A stretch of DNA of 64,000 nucleotides, from contig KV918783.1 of assembly GCA_002049455.2 (NCBI GenBank), forward strand, positions 372,001 to 436,000. The letters are read 5' to 3'. The DNA is from Porphyra umbilicalis. Lineage: Eukaryota; Rhodophyta; Bangiophyceae; Bangiales; Bangiaceae. Made by a program: the position numbers and the translations under genes. Below, one piece after another: positions 39,584 to 50,748 of this stretch; position 1 is the stretch's first letter; each line of letters opens with the position of its first letter. The notes below the pieces were generated by a model. The model was not told where the DNA came from. It was given only the letters and a program-made list of their open reading frames with translations, and made no database searches.

Positions 39584-39898
39584 TCAGTCAAATTGACGCA
39601 CACCTCCGGTGTCTACATACAGATGTATGGCATACTTCGTCACAAGACGATTGTTGTTTGCATCTCGGATGCGCGGAAGCGTGGTCAACTCTTCGGCGTA
39701 AGCCATCCAGTTCGAAGGGAGAACACTAGTTCGAACTATGTTCACCCCGGCGCCCGTGACTAAGACAGGGCGGCAACTTCGCATTACGCGCAGGCATGGG
39801 CCTAACGTGGCTGCGATCTTGTAGTGCCGAAGGGCACGACGTAAGAGGCTTGTCACCGTACGCTTTCGCGTTCCGCCGGGCAACCCCAAGTCGGGCAC
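39584..39898 (-). pseudogene. gypsy protease segment, closed by in-frame TGA
   Basis: Same frame as pol, separated only by the TGA at 39584-39586 (RQFD stop FLVSDNLSVPCILGTEF). It contains VLVTGAGVNIVRTSVLP, the position of the retroviral-type aspartic protease, but the catalytic Asp of the usual DTG/DSG is not seen (VTG). Either the site has been lost or the family uses a variant. The nonsense codon and the missing Asp both point to decay. Confidence 0.6.
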
Positions 39899-39903
39899 CC
39901 GGC

Positions 39904-40760
39904 CTAGACGTTTTTCGAGTCGTCCACGGCGTCGGCCGGATGCTCGATCTCGTCTTCTTCGACGTTACCGTCGGCAAGGGCATGACCGCCGATAGGCGGT
40001 TGCCGACGCTCGCGAGGGCGATAAGGCTCGGGAATCTGTGCGGCGAAGTTCCCCGGCTTGTTACAGTTATAACAGATGTCAGCCCGATTGGCTTGAGAGA
40101 CGGCGGCCCAAGGGGGCGGCGGGGTGCGAACCGGTGTGAACGGTCGTTCCGTCGTCGCCCGCTGGTCTTGTGTCTCGTAAGCGACTTTGATCGCCGTTGG
40201 GCGGGTCATCTTGAATTGCAAACGCAACTTGTTCGTACCGTCCCAATACATCTGGGCGGTGGCGACCGTCTCGGACAGGATTCGGTCGGGGAACTGGTCG
40301 TTCAGTACCCGGACGTGCGCTTGTACAAGGTCCGAAAGACCAGTGATGAAGACGTCCTTAACGTCTTGGATGTCGACCAAACCGTTCAGGAGGTCGCATT
40401 GCGTTTCCACGCGATGATCAAAGGCCGTGGGCGCCTCGTTGTCTTGTTGCTTCATCGTGATGATGTCTTGATAGGCGTTAGCCATAGATGCGTGTGTCGC
40501 ATACTTCGAAAGAAGCCAGTTGACGGCATCTCCGTATGTACGGATGGCATAACGCTTACGTCCGAGGGTGCTGTTAAGCGCGCCGGAGAAGGCCATCTTG
40601 GCGTTGCCGGCTAGTCGAAATACCATAAGCGGAAGGGCTTGACCGTGCGTCAGCCCAGCCGCGTCGCACGCGCGGCGAAAGGTCGTCAAGAACGTGAAGA
40701 TGCCCAAGGGCAGGGCTCCCGTGAATCGCACGCAGCGCACGCCCGCTCGTCGGTCTGTGG
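39904..40760 (-). CDS. gypsy gag with degenerate zinc knuckle
   Basis: The reliable part of a longer open frame (to 41895). It starts near VRFTGALPLGIFTFLTTFRR, then gag-like helices (LPLMVFRLAGNAKMAFSGAL, TYGDAVNWLLSKYATHAS, DFVITGLSDLVQAHV-like region) and a zinc-knuckle position reading CYNCNKPGNFAAQIP. The CCHC His and last Cys are replaced by Asn and Ile, so nucleic-acid binding is probably lost. It ends in an acidic tail and overlaps the start of the protease frame by frameshift. Sequence upstream of 40760 in this frame is Arg/Pro-rich and probably not gag. Confidence 0.7.
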
Positions 40761-41309
40761 GCCCAACTGGTGGAGAGTTTCCCCAACCCGCCGGGCCTGG
40801 GGGAAGCACGCTTTGAACTGATCCCGGCAGTCTTGCGCCCGGTCTTGGACGACGGGGACAGCGCGGGCTGCGGCGGGCGAGCCGCCTGGCGACGCCAGGT
40901 CCCGACGGGATTTGGGCAGTGGCGACACCACGTCGCACCTGCGCCCCGCGTACTGCAGCACCCGGAGCAGGGCGGTGCGGAGGGTCTCGGTGGCAGTCGG
41001 GCCGCGCCACCGCGCAATAATACCGCGCAGGTCCTCTGCCAGGGCCCGTGTGGCAGCCGTGATGTCCATGCGTTCCAAGTGCCTTACGGCCGTGGAGAGC
41101 ATGTAGTAGTCGGACGTCTCGTTGATCTCTTTCCCCTTGACTTGCACCTTGGCCGCCGTCTTGACGATTACGTCGAACGCCTCGGGCAACCGGTAGGTCG
41201 CGGCATTGACCTTGCTTGTCCCTTCCGCATGGTGGCACCAAGCGGTGGACAGCAGCGCGCAAGCAAACAGGACCAACAGGCTGGTGCGGTTCCCCATGGT
41301 GCGGCCCAC
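40686..41309 (-). CDS. ORF with signal peptide next to gypsy gag
   Basis: 207 residues in a frame different from gag. A Met at 41297 starts MGNRTSLLVLFACALLSTAW followed by CHHAEG, a convincing signal peptide. An amphipathic helical region follows (ETSDYYMLSTAVRHLERMDI, TAATRALAEDLRGIIARW), then Arg/Cys-rich sequence. It overlaps the gag frame near 40700-40760. It may be a truncated secreted host gene into which gypsy integrated, or the element's own N-terminal part joined to gag by a frame change. Signal-peptide character favours the first. Function unknown. Confidence 0.45.
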   Translation of the reverse strand: MGRTMGNRTSLLVLFACALLSTAWCHHAEGTSKVNAATYRLPEAFDVIVKTAAKVQVKGKEINETSDYYMLSTAVRHLERMDITAATRALAEDLRGIIARWRGPTATETLRTALLRVLQYAGRRCDVVSPLPKSRRDLASPGGSPAAARAVPVVQDRAQDCRDQFKACFPQARRVGETLHQLGPQTDERACAACDSREPCPWASSRS

Positions 41310-41691
41310 AAGGGTCCTCTGGGTGATGCCGGAAGTGGTCTCGGGTTGGCGGAACAGCGGTCGCGGCCGTCGTGGGGTGGTGTGGAAGGTTGGCTCGAAT
41401 GGGGCGGGGGGGTCTGTGGGAGGTTGGGCAGGAACCCGACAGCGCCGGTGAGCACTTCTTTTGTAGCCACAAGCTGCGTTGCGATGGCTCGTTTCCGGGA
41501 GACGGGGGGGCGCGCGGCTCGCACTTCCGTGACGATGCCGAAACGCCCTCCTCGGTGCTCATTGGGTGGTCAGATTGGCGGTGGGTCCGCCACCTCACCG
41601 AAAATGAGCATCTCCGAGGTTCGATGCGACGGGTCCACGGGCGGTTCTTGACATTAGTGACACGGATGGTGGGAGACTGTGGACGACAGGA

Positions 41692-41985
41692 AGCAGCATG
41701 TCCAGCTCCTCGCGCGAGCGCAACGCTCAAACAACGCTCCGCTCCCAGAACGACGCACCGCGCGCTGTGAGCCGCCGTTTTGAACAAAAACGTCACGTCA
41801 AACGCGCACCCAAGTGGGTCCAAGCTTGTGGGAGAATCTGAACCACAAAAACAGCACGTCCAGTTCCTTGCGCGAGTCCAACGATCATACTCCACTCATG
41901 ATACAACGCTCCGCTTCAAGAACGACGCACCGCGCGCAGTGAGCTGCCCGTTTGAACGAGCACGTCACGTCCAATTGTGTTTGAC
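41692..41985. repeat. diverged tandem duplication upstream of the minus-strand ORFs
   Basis: Two copies (about 41692-41805 and 41855-41985) share GTCCAG, CAACGCTCCGCT, AGAACGACGCACCGCGCGC and ACGTCACGTC. Each ends in an ACGTCA (CRE-like) box. They may be promoter-side sequence of the minus-strand genes or solo LTR remnants. Confidence 0.55.
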
Positions 41986-41989
41986 GTGA

Positions 41990-43611
41990 CGTGTTCATCG
42001 CTGAAGGAAACAGCCTCAACGGACCGCCATTCTGTTCAGGCGCCTGTTCCCGAACAAGCCCTCAATAAACGCGATTCTGTTCCAGTCCCGTTCGGACGCA
42101 CGGACCTGGATCGCAAGATTTCGAAAGAAACGGGAGGATCAGCAGAGGAAAGCGGCCGCGACCGCCTTGAATAGCAGCCCAACCAAAAACGGCTTAGTCA
42201 GAAACTATGCAGTCTCTGCATGAAAGTCCTCGCAGCCAGGTTTCAAATTACATGTGCTGATTCGCTGTCGTGCTGACCGTCGGACCAACAGAAAGCGCCT
42301 CCCCGATGCGACCCCACAAAAAAACAATATTCTTTTTATTGAGAGCTAGCAACACACGCCTCAATGTGCCGACCCAAACTGAAGCAGACACATACACGTC
42401 AAAAGTACCATATAGCGACACGTAGTGCCCAAGAGAAGTAACAAAGCACACGCTGGAGAAAGGAGCATGTCAGCGCGTCCGTGGTCACATCGGTCGACTT
42501 GTTCCTCAAGAGAAAAGGCCACGACGCCACGTGCGGGAAAAGGGACAGCTGCGTCACCGTTCCACGGTCTTGTGGCAAAACGTAGTCGGCACGAGTGGAG
42601 AGGGAGGGAGGGGGGGAAGGGGAAGGCATGCGGGGGCGCGGGGGGGATGCATGCGAGCGCGGAGAGGGAGACAGCGAACGTACGGTGGGCGCAGGAGAAG
42701 CGCGCTCGGAGACGACGCATTTACCAAGCGGTTGGGAAGGCAAGGTAGGGGTGATAGGCTACCAGGGAGGGAGAGGGAGAGAGCAAGAGTGAGAGAGGGT
42801 GGGGGAGGAGCGAGGGGTAGCGTGCAGTCAGACAGGTGGCGCTGACGTCCGTCTGACATTCGAGTCGAAGACGGGCACATGTGAGGTGGGTGGCTGCGAG
42901 CGTGAGATGGAAGGCGGGCATGCAGCTGCCAGTCGCACTGAGGTTCCGGTGGGAGATTGCTCAGCCGTCGACCTTGTAGAACACGGACGAAACTACGCAT
43001 TTGTTTCGAGTTGCTCTCAGAAGGCAGACAGTCCTGGACATCTGCCTTTAAGTTTCTGCTGGAAGCCGTCTAAGCTTCTTCATTCTCGTTCTTCTTGGTT
43101 TTTTCGCAAATGTCTGCCGTTATTCGAACGATGTCCTGGCACGTGCCTGGACCTCCCACGAGAGAGGGCAACAGCGGCGTCGAACAGAATCGCACTCTGT
43201 TCGGGCGTTTTTGCCCGAACAGGAGGCGCAACAGATCAGCGCTTGTTTGCATGTTCCCGAACAGGCCATTCTGATCGGCATTCTGTTGGCCTGCACCCTG
43301 CAGCGACGTTGGTTCAAACGGGTCACGCAGAAAGGGACGGCTGCAGCTGTCTACGCTGGATTTAAACGAGGCGCCGGTTGACTGGGACCCCACTCGAAAG
43401 CAGCTTTACGCGTGAGGGCGCCCCATGGGGAAGACGCCCGGTCAAAGACGGGACCTCGGCAGATATGCGGTGCTCGTCGGTGGGTGGCCACGCGGGTCGG
43501 CGCGAGGATGGAGGCCCCCCTCCCCGCCCTCCCACATGACGTGTATCCTTCCCGCCGTGTGGCCAGCTGGCGGCGACCAACCTCCCCGCCTTTTCGCGTT
43601 GCTGTCGCTGA
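41990..43611. other. non-coding interval with CCCGAACA motifs and a purine tract
   Basis: Short motifs GATTCTGTTC and CCCGAACA occur at 42040-42080 and again, partly inverted, at 43180-43280, suggesting a degraded inverted-repeat element between them. Positions 42595-42825 form a strand-asymmetric purine tract (GAGAGGGAGGGAGG type). No ORF here is convincing. Confidence 0.45.
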
Positions 43612-44214
43612 GCCCACGCCGCCGCCCTCCCATCCGTTGCGGTCATTGCCGTCGCGACGTGGGATGGGGCGACGGTTGAGGTGTTCCGAAGCCCCGAATG
43701 GCCACCGGGGTGGACAAACAGCGGGGTAGACCTCAACGAGCTGCGCAACGCGGCCGCCAGCGCATGCCGGGCGGCGGCTGGGCTGCGGGGCCCGGGAGGC
43801 GTCGCGTCGCTGCTCCGCTTTTTGCGCTCCAGGGGCGCCCGCCGGTTGGTGGTCCAGCGTGCTGCCAACGAGTCCCGCCCGCCACTTCCAGCAGCTGCCC
43901 TCCTGTCCTTTTTCGACACCCTCCACACAGGCCTGCGGGGGCTGACCTCCCTCTGCGGCCTGGTGGTCGACGCCGCCATGGTCGACGGGCTCGTGTCGGG
44001 CGTCCGCTTCCCGGCCGCCCTCGAATCGCTGAGCATCACAGAGCTGCGGGTGAACCACCCTGCCGACCGTCGCCCGCCGTTTGGGGGGCAGCACCCACCC
44101 GAGCTGCGCCACCCTCGAGGTGCTCGAAAAGGAGCTGGGTCGCGACGCAACTGCCGTGTTGGGCGCCTTGGGTTCCGGCCTCGGCGGTTTGGGGGGGCTG
44201 TCTCTCTACGATAG
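43612..44214 (+). CDS. LRR-like protein fragment
   Basis: After a stop at 43609-43611 the frame reads AVIAVATWDGATVEVFRSPE, then LRNAAASACRAAAGLRGPGG, VASLLRFLRSRGARRLVVQR, LRGLTSLCGLVVDAAMVDGL and PAALESLSITELRVN. Repeating Leu/Val spacing resembles leucine-rich repeats. The final 50 residues become Arg/Gly-rich and likely leave the coding frame near 44060. No start codon is identifiable (the frame starts after a stop), so it is a fragment or an internal exon. Partner or pathway cannot be inferred. Confidence 0.4.
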   Translation, partial: AHAAALPSVAVIAVATWDGATVEVFRSPEWPPGWTNSGVDLNELRNAAASACRAAAGLRGPGGVASLLRFLRSRGARRLVVQRAANESRPPLPAAALLSFFDTLHTGLRGLTSLCGLVVDAAMVDGLVSGVRFPAALESLSITELRVNHPADRRPPFGGQHPPELRHPRGARKGAGSRRNCRVGRLGFRPRRFGGAVSLR

Positions 44215-45600
44215 GGGTGACGCGGGGTCTGACGTTTCGGCCTGGCGGCGACGATGCACCGAGAGCGGCTGGGGCTTCGGTCAACGGCGAGCCGCGGCCG
44301 GCACGGCACCGGGCGAGCAGGCCGCCGCGATGTGGGTCCAAAACCGTCGGCAACGATTAACAGGCGCGGAGTGCTCCAAGCGGCCTCGGAGCGTGCCACC
44401 CCAACCGGGTGTGTGCCAAGGACAACACGACAGCGGACCAAAGAAAGACAAAACCAGAAACAACACGAAAGAACCCGTGGCGGTGCGCCACCTCCATTCC
44501 CCCAGCGCATCCCGCCGACGAGACGCACCAAGACCCCACGCCGCTGCGGTGCCGCCACCGCCGCCTGCGTCCCACCCCACCAACCCCGCGGGGCGGGGAC
44601 GGCGCGACCAGCGCCGCTGCCGGGCAGCGCCCTCCTCACGCGGCGCACCCCCTCCCTTCGCCTGCAATGCCTGCAACGGATGCACGGGCGCACAACCCCG
44701 CGGCGGCCGAGCCACCGCCGCACCCATACCGCGTGGCGCCCCCCCCGTGGCGGGGCGCTCCACGCGCCGCGTGGCCCCCGCCGGCCCGACACGCCCGCCG
44801 CCCGCAGCGGCCACGCCGGCCGCTCGCGAATGGCGGCGGTAAACGACAGCCGCAGGCGCAGGGGCCGACGCGGCGGCCGACGCGGCCGCCACCCGTCGGC
44901 CGCCCGCCGGCGAGCACCGCACCGGCGCGCCGCCCCCCGCCTGCCAGCCGACCCTCGCGGCGCACGCGGCCGACCGGTCGGTTGCGGAGGGACCAGTGGC
45001 CGCCCACAAAGGTGGGACGGCCACCACGGTGATGGTGTCGGACCCCCCCCCCCTCCGCCTCCGCACCGGCTCGCACCGCCACCGTCGAGCGCACCGGCGG
45101 GCGGGGTGGCAGCCCCGCCGCGGGCCGCCGCCAGCGTCCATCGCGGCCACCCCGCGCCACGTCGTGCGCCGCCCGCCCAGCGGCGGCCGACGGCGGCCGG
45201 CGGCATGGCGACGGCCCGGGCGGCGGCATCGGCAGCAGCCGCGCGGCAGCGGCCGCAGCGGCGCAACAGCGGGCGGCGTCCGGCCGCCGCTCCCCCGTGG
45301 CGTACCAGCGGCGCGACGGCGCCGCCGTCGTCGCCAGCACGCCGACCGTCGGTAGGGGCGCCACCGCCGCCGCGTCGGGCGGTGGTGCCGACCGCCGCCA
45401 CCCGCCGCCGCCGCCACGTCCGCCGCCCGCCGCGCCGCCACCGCTTCCGCCGCCCGCCGCGCCTCCGCCGCGTCCGCCGCCCGCCGCGCCGCCGTCTCGG
45501 GGAGGGGCACCGCGCCGCCGGCGGCAGCGGTGGCGCCACCGCCGCCGTTGCGGACGCCGCAGCGCGCGTAGAGGGGTGTGGAAGCTGTGAATGTGTCAAA
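44215..45600. other. extreme GC block, all-frame open, no confident gene
   Basis: Both strands are open for 400-700 codons in several frames (for example 44254-45639 plus and 43362-45599 minus), all giving Arg/Ala/Pro/Gly strings. No motif distinguishes one frame. Best treated as low-complexity DNA. Confidence 0.6.
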
Positions 45601-46149
45601 GAAGGTTGCGGCTGCGGCTGGCGGCACAGTGCGGTCTAAAGCAGGTTCCCTCGATGGTAAAATTTGGGGTCCAGAGGCTCGTTTGCGGCCTCGAATCGGG
45701 CCTCTTTTGTGCAGGTCAAACAAAAAATCGTGCTATAACTCTGAAGGCGCGTGCGCGAATACACCCTGGCCTGAGAACCTGAAAATGACCAAACTGAGAA
45801 AGATACGTTCACCGCACGTCGCAACCACAACCCACTTGCCCGTCAAGCCCCCCCGCCCTGCCCGCCCTCGCCCGCGGCGCCGCCCGCCCCTGCCTATCCC
45901 CGACGCTTGCCAGCGGACGCGCCCTACGACCCGTCACAGCGCCGCACGGGTTCACACGAGGCTCCCGCACCGCAGCTTGCCACAGCGACCGCAGTGGATC
46001 GCGGTCGCGGCGCCGTCGGCCGCGCCCCAACCGGCCGCCGTCGCGGCCCTTCACGACCCGGGCGTCATGGCGCCGTCGGCCGAGGGCGCCGCCGACGCGG
46101 GCAGCCTGCCGGTCGAGCCCCGCGCGCCCGCCGCGCAGGCGGGTGCGGC

Positions 46150-46430
46150 CCACACCGAACAGCCTGCGCATTGAGCCCCCCGCGCCCACCGTGCAGGGCT
46201 GGTGCCGCCCCGTCAAGCTCCTCATGGCCGCCCTCCGCGCGCGCCTCGTAGCCACTCTCATGCGCCTGTCGGGTGCGTCGCAGGCGCTCGTGCTCGCCGC
46301 CCTCCGCCGTAGAGACGTGCCGGGGCGCGCGGTGCTGGGCGCGTTGGCCGCCCTGGAGCGGGCAGGCGTCGTGCGCCGCACCTGCGTGGCGGTGCCGCCG
46401 CCGCCGCCGCCGCCGCCGCCGCTGCTGCAG
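46150..46430 (+). CDS. possible winged-helix-like fragment within a GC-rich ORF
   Basis: In the plus frame 46143-47384 the part VKLLMAALRARLVATLMRLS, QALVLAALRRRDVPGRAVLG, ALAALERAGVVRR has the helix-helix-helix-then-basic pattern of a winged helix, followed by a VAVPPPPPPPPPLLQ run. The rest of the ORF is Arg/Pro-rich. It could be a fragment of a host gene; the minus strand is also open. Low confidence. Confidence 0.25.
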
Positions 46431-46459
46431 GGCGGGAAGAGGGAGGCGGGCGGAAGCGC

Positions 46460-46927
46460 GCCTCGCGGAGCCCACGCCGCCGTCGTCGCAGCGCGATTCG
46501 GACGACGGGAAGACCTCCCCCCGTCGGCGTCGCCGCGCCCGCCGACGACGACGGGGGCAGACGAAGACGCGCGTCGCGCGCCGGCGGCAAGACGGCCGCC
46601 GATTGAGCCGCGCTTGATCTGGCGGCGCCGCCGCAGAGGACCAAAAGTCTTGCAACGGCGCCGCCGTGCCCCAGCGCCACGCCGGCGGAAGCACCCTGTC
46701 GTTGCCGCCGCCGTCGCCGCCCGCCAGGGGCGGCGCGCCCCCACGCCGAGAACGTTGCGGCCCCCGACTTCCCCCTTTGCCAGGGGGGAAACGCGCATCG
46801 CGGGGACCGCGCCACCGTCATTGCAGCGCGGTTCGGACGACAGGAAGACCTCCCCCCGTCGGCGTCACCGCGCCCGCCGACGACGACGGGGGCAGACGAA
46901 GACGCGCGGCGCGCGCCGGCGGCATGA
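46460..46927. repeat. direct repeat pair of about 130 bp
   Basis: 46460-46592 and 46793-46927 share GCGATTCGGACGAC/GCGGTTCGGACGAC, then GAAGACCTCCCCCCGTCGGC, GTC(G/A)CCGCGCCCGCCGACGA and GGGGGCAGACGAAGACGCGC. They are about 333 bp apart, a multiple of three, so the copies share frames. Confidence 0.8.
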
Positions 46928-47399
46928 GTGTCGCGTATTGCTTAAGGGCCCGGTCACGCGCAGCCAGTACCCCAGCGCGCCTCTCTTGCGACCTCGTCGC
47001 CGTCGATTTGCGACGATGAGCCCAGCAACGCACGCCGCGCGCGACGACGACCACGCGCATTTCCGCGATCGGCTCGGCTGCCAGTCACGAATCAGCATTC
47101 GCCCCGGTCGGGCTGTCCGGCTCAATCCCGGGGGGAGTACAAAGGCCACGTCGGCGACCGCCGACACCCACCACGAGTTGGACCGCGTCGTCGACGCTCT
47201 TGTCGGGCCGGCACCTTTGCATCTGCCACGCCCGGTGGGCGAGGCACCGCGGGCCCGCCGTGCCCGCGTACCTATGAACCCCACGAGGACGGCATGGCTG
47301 CCGACGCCGGGGCCAAAGACCAGTGCCGCCTGCTCATTAGTTGAGATGGCCCGTGAGCCTGGCGTCGTTTTGTACCGTCGTTGACGCCCAGAGGATACC

Positions 47400-49530
47400 C
47401 CCCTTTCGGTTTAGGCGCTCGTTACAATGAGCGCCCGCCCCGGCGGGGCTGTCCGACACCGATCGCACCAGCACCGCACCATATTCAGTTCCATTTCAGG
47501 TAGGAGGTAGGCGGCCACGTCGATGATCGACCATGGTTTCACCAAATCTGGCCGCGTCGACGCCGCCCCGACTCAGTCGCCGGCCCACGGCGAAGGGCGG
47601 ACTGGTCGAGTGTGTCGAAAACCGTCATGGGCGTCGCCCCCCGTCCCTTTTTCAACGGGGCCGACCGTCGCGGCTCTGCCGGCCCAAGCACGCATCGTTC
47701 CGAGCCGGCCCTCCCCCTCTGAGGCGGGGCGCTGGTCACGAATCAGAGGCCGCCCCGCAGGGACGGCTCATTGCTACCCGTTCCGGCGGTGCCGGTTCCG
47801 TCGGATCTATCTCGGGTCGGAGGGAGAGGACAGTGACGCCGATGTCCGCCCGTCGCGCTGCCTAATGCGATCAGTTCAATGAAGCCCTTGATCGGTCGCC
47901 TTCAGCGACTCAGTCGTCGATGCTGCCGACGTGGCGCCGCCGTCGTCGACAACCATCCGTCCTCGGGGATGCCCCGCGTTGACAACGAGCGACAACACCT
48001 CTCAGGGGCGTCACCCGGCGCCGGGACTCTGCCCGCGCCGTCGTCCCCACGACACGGGGACAAACAGGCCTCGTGCGCCGACGCCCGTCAAGGGCGTCAC
48101 CCCACCCGTGTCGTGGGGAAGAGGACAACCACTTCGATGACCGTCAGTTACGGATGCGGATCCGAGTTCGGCGGTGCCGCCGGTGACAACGCGCCGTCGT
48201 CGCAGTCGGTAAAGCGGTTCTCCATGGCTCGTCGTTGTTCTCGCAGCAGCCCCCTTTGTGTCTTGCGCTCGCCTCAATATCTGCTTCCTCTCTCTCTCGC
48301 GTTGCGCGAGACCAGTCGCGTCTTATCTCGCCCGGTCCTTGTCGCAACTTCGTAACGCTGGCTGCCGAGTGCCTCGCATGAGTCCGGATGTTCTCCGAGA
48401 AACTTGACAGGGCCTCATCACCGGGATGGGCTGCCACGAGCAAAGCCCCACCGACAGGTCCGGCGCCGCCGGGGGAAGACACCGATGGTGACGATCCCGC
48501 CAAAAATCTTGGTCTTCATCCGCCTCACGCTCCTCCGTCGATCACCCCGCCGGGAATTCCTGGGAGAGTGCTCCAACACGGAGCACCGCCGCCGTCCGGG
48601 TCGCCAATTCGACGCAGTAACGTAGCCCAGCGCCGAGGACGCCATCTCAATCGTACCGCGGCGCGGTCGGGATGAACTTGTCAGATCCATCGCCGCAACC
48701 GACACAGCTCACCGGCCGAGCACTGCTTGACGTCACACCGACCCTAATGGGAAGTTGCCAACTTCCCATTGCCCGGCGAGCCTTGTTTCTAGGGGCTGTT
48801 TGGAGGCCCCCTGGCGGCCATCGTGGCAAACCGTGCCCGCAGTCACCCGTTCCGGATGATGGGGGGACGAGTCCCGTTGGTCGGCATGTGGCCGGGGTCC
48901 TCGGGGAGGGAGTCCAACTCACCTACCACCGGACGACCGCCGCCAAGCCGGGGCCGACCCTATGCCGAAGACCCGGGTCCCAGGTTGGCCGCGCCAGCGA
49001 GCCGTCGTCTCCCGCCGATGGCGTGGTTGCTTTGGATGCTTGTCAGGCATGCAGGTCTACCAAGCGACATCGTTGAGCGGGGAAGGAGAGGAAGATCCGC
49101 AATCCAAAAAGACAGCAGGAAGCATGGTCCCTCGGGACGTCCTCGCTCGACCGTCAAATTCGCACCCAAGACAACCTCTCTGGGGTCACGCGATCGATGC
49201 ACCAACACGGTTCGTCCCCGGCACCGCGCTAGCAATGCCAGAGTCTTACCCGGAGCGCCAAATGTATTACAATGAATCGCGATCACCTCGGAGAGTAGGG
49301 AAGTACCGGCCGTCCTAGCCGCTCGTGCGTCACCCGCTATGGGCCTCAAGGTCCAGGGCTTCAGGCCGACCGAATCGCCAAGACAAACAGGCGCGGTTTA
49401 GTTGCCGGCGACGACGGTGCCTCCCACCGTCGTGGCCCTTCGTCCCGAAAGTGCGGAAACCGCTGCGCGGGGACCGGGGCCAGTAGTTGGCCCGGACCCG
49501 CGCTGCCAAATACCTACGATGCAGATAATT
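47400..49530. other. intergenic, no gene recognised
   Basis: About 2 kb of moderately GC-rich DNA with only short overlapping ORFs. It contains an inverted repeat of TCCCCACGACACGG type at about 48045/48104 and a perfect 25-bp hairpin at 48746-48770. I see nothing else supportable. Confidence 0.5.
48746..48770. repeat. 25-bp perfect hairpin
   Basis: AATGGGAAGTTG and CAACTTCCCATT flank a single C. No T-run follows, and no gene ends here, so it is not interpreted as a terminator. Confidence 0.9.
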
Positions 49531-50748
49531 CCCTCTAATGCATGACACTACCCAATTTGGATTGACCCGCCCCGCTGTCAGCACATGACAATCCGACGAG
49601 TTCACCCGAACAGATGCGCCGTGAGCGCTCACAATCTGCAGCGGCACGCGGCAAAGGCGACACACCACAGCGCAGCGGGCCCAAAACCGTCGTCAAGAGC
49701 ACGTCGGCGTTTGGGTTTTTTTTGGCGAACAGATAATCTACAAACCACCCTGGGGTTCTGTCAGGGCTGCTTTTTTCCAGAAAGGGCGCCAAAATCATCT
49801 GTTCGCCGTGATAGATGCATCTCCACTCCTAAAAAGAGAGACACAGCATAAGACGTATACACTTCACCCTTCCAGAAAGAGAGAGAGACGGAGAAGCATC
49901 TATGGCCCTGCTAGCAGGCGCAATTTGTGGAGTGAGGAACGATTCCTGTTCTCGCAAACACACATTTGCAAGGACCTCACATGGGATGGCCTCTAAGAGC
50001 CTGTCAATGGGGGTCGATCTTTTCTTGCACAGGAATTCTGTTTCTTGAAACAGGAACACGGGCCTCCAAGAGGACTCAAAACAGGCCAAAACAGACGTGC
50101 TTTTGACGACGGTTCTGGGCTCGCTGCGCAGGTCACACAGCTCCCGCGCACCAGCGCCCACGGCCACGAGTACAACGCTTCTGGCGTAGTACTACAGTTT
50201 CGTGCACGCAGGGCCCCGGTGTTTGGGGCAGAGATACCAGCGGTACCCGCCACAGTCTGCGCGACTCATTCTATCGCAAGTGCAAGCGAACAGCATGTCG
50301 AATGGAGACCAGCCCTCCTCCTTGCGCCCCCCCTCATCCTCACCCTCCTCATCCAGGTTGAGCAGCTGTCCTGGCACCCTCTCCATCCTTGCCACCCGTC
50401 CACGCGGCGGCGATTCCCCCGACGCTCCTCCTCTCCTGTCCGCTCTCTCCCCCGTGCCGTGACGCGACGGCTGGGTCCTCTGTGGGTGCACCGATGCTCC
50501 GTGTATTGCCCCTCGCCACCGCATATCTTGGTGCCGGGACAGTTGACCTCGTGTCGGGGAGGGGCTGCGTAGTGTGCGACGCGTCAGCGCCAACCGTCCA
50601 CGTGTCTGTCGAGCAGAAATCTGCCGCTCAGCTGGCAGTACCTCGCAGGCAGGGTCTTGACGCGAATCTCGTGCCTGTTGCGGCTGCAGCAGAACAGCAA
50701 AACCCTGGGGCGGAGTCTAGCCGCCGCCTGCCGCTAGCCTCGGGTTAA

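Noticed and set aside
43362-45723. Minus-strand 745-aa and 480-aa ORFs
   Set aside because: Low-complexity Arg/Ala/Pro translation with no domain; strand cannot be decided.
48040-48120. Inverted repeat of CCCCACGACACGGG as a terminator
   Set aside because: No gene ends here and no T-run follows; loop of about 45 nt.
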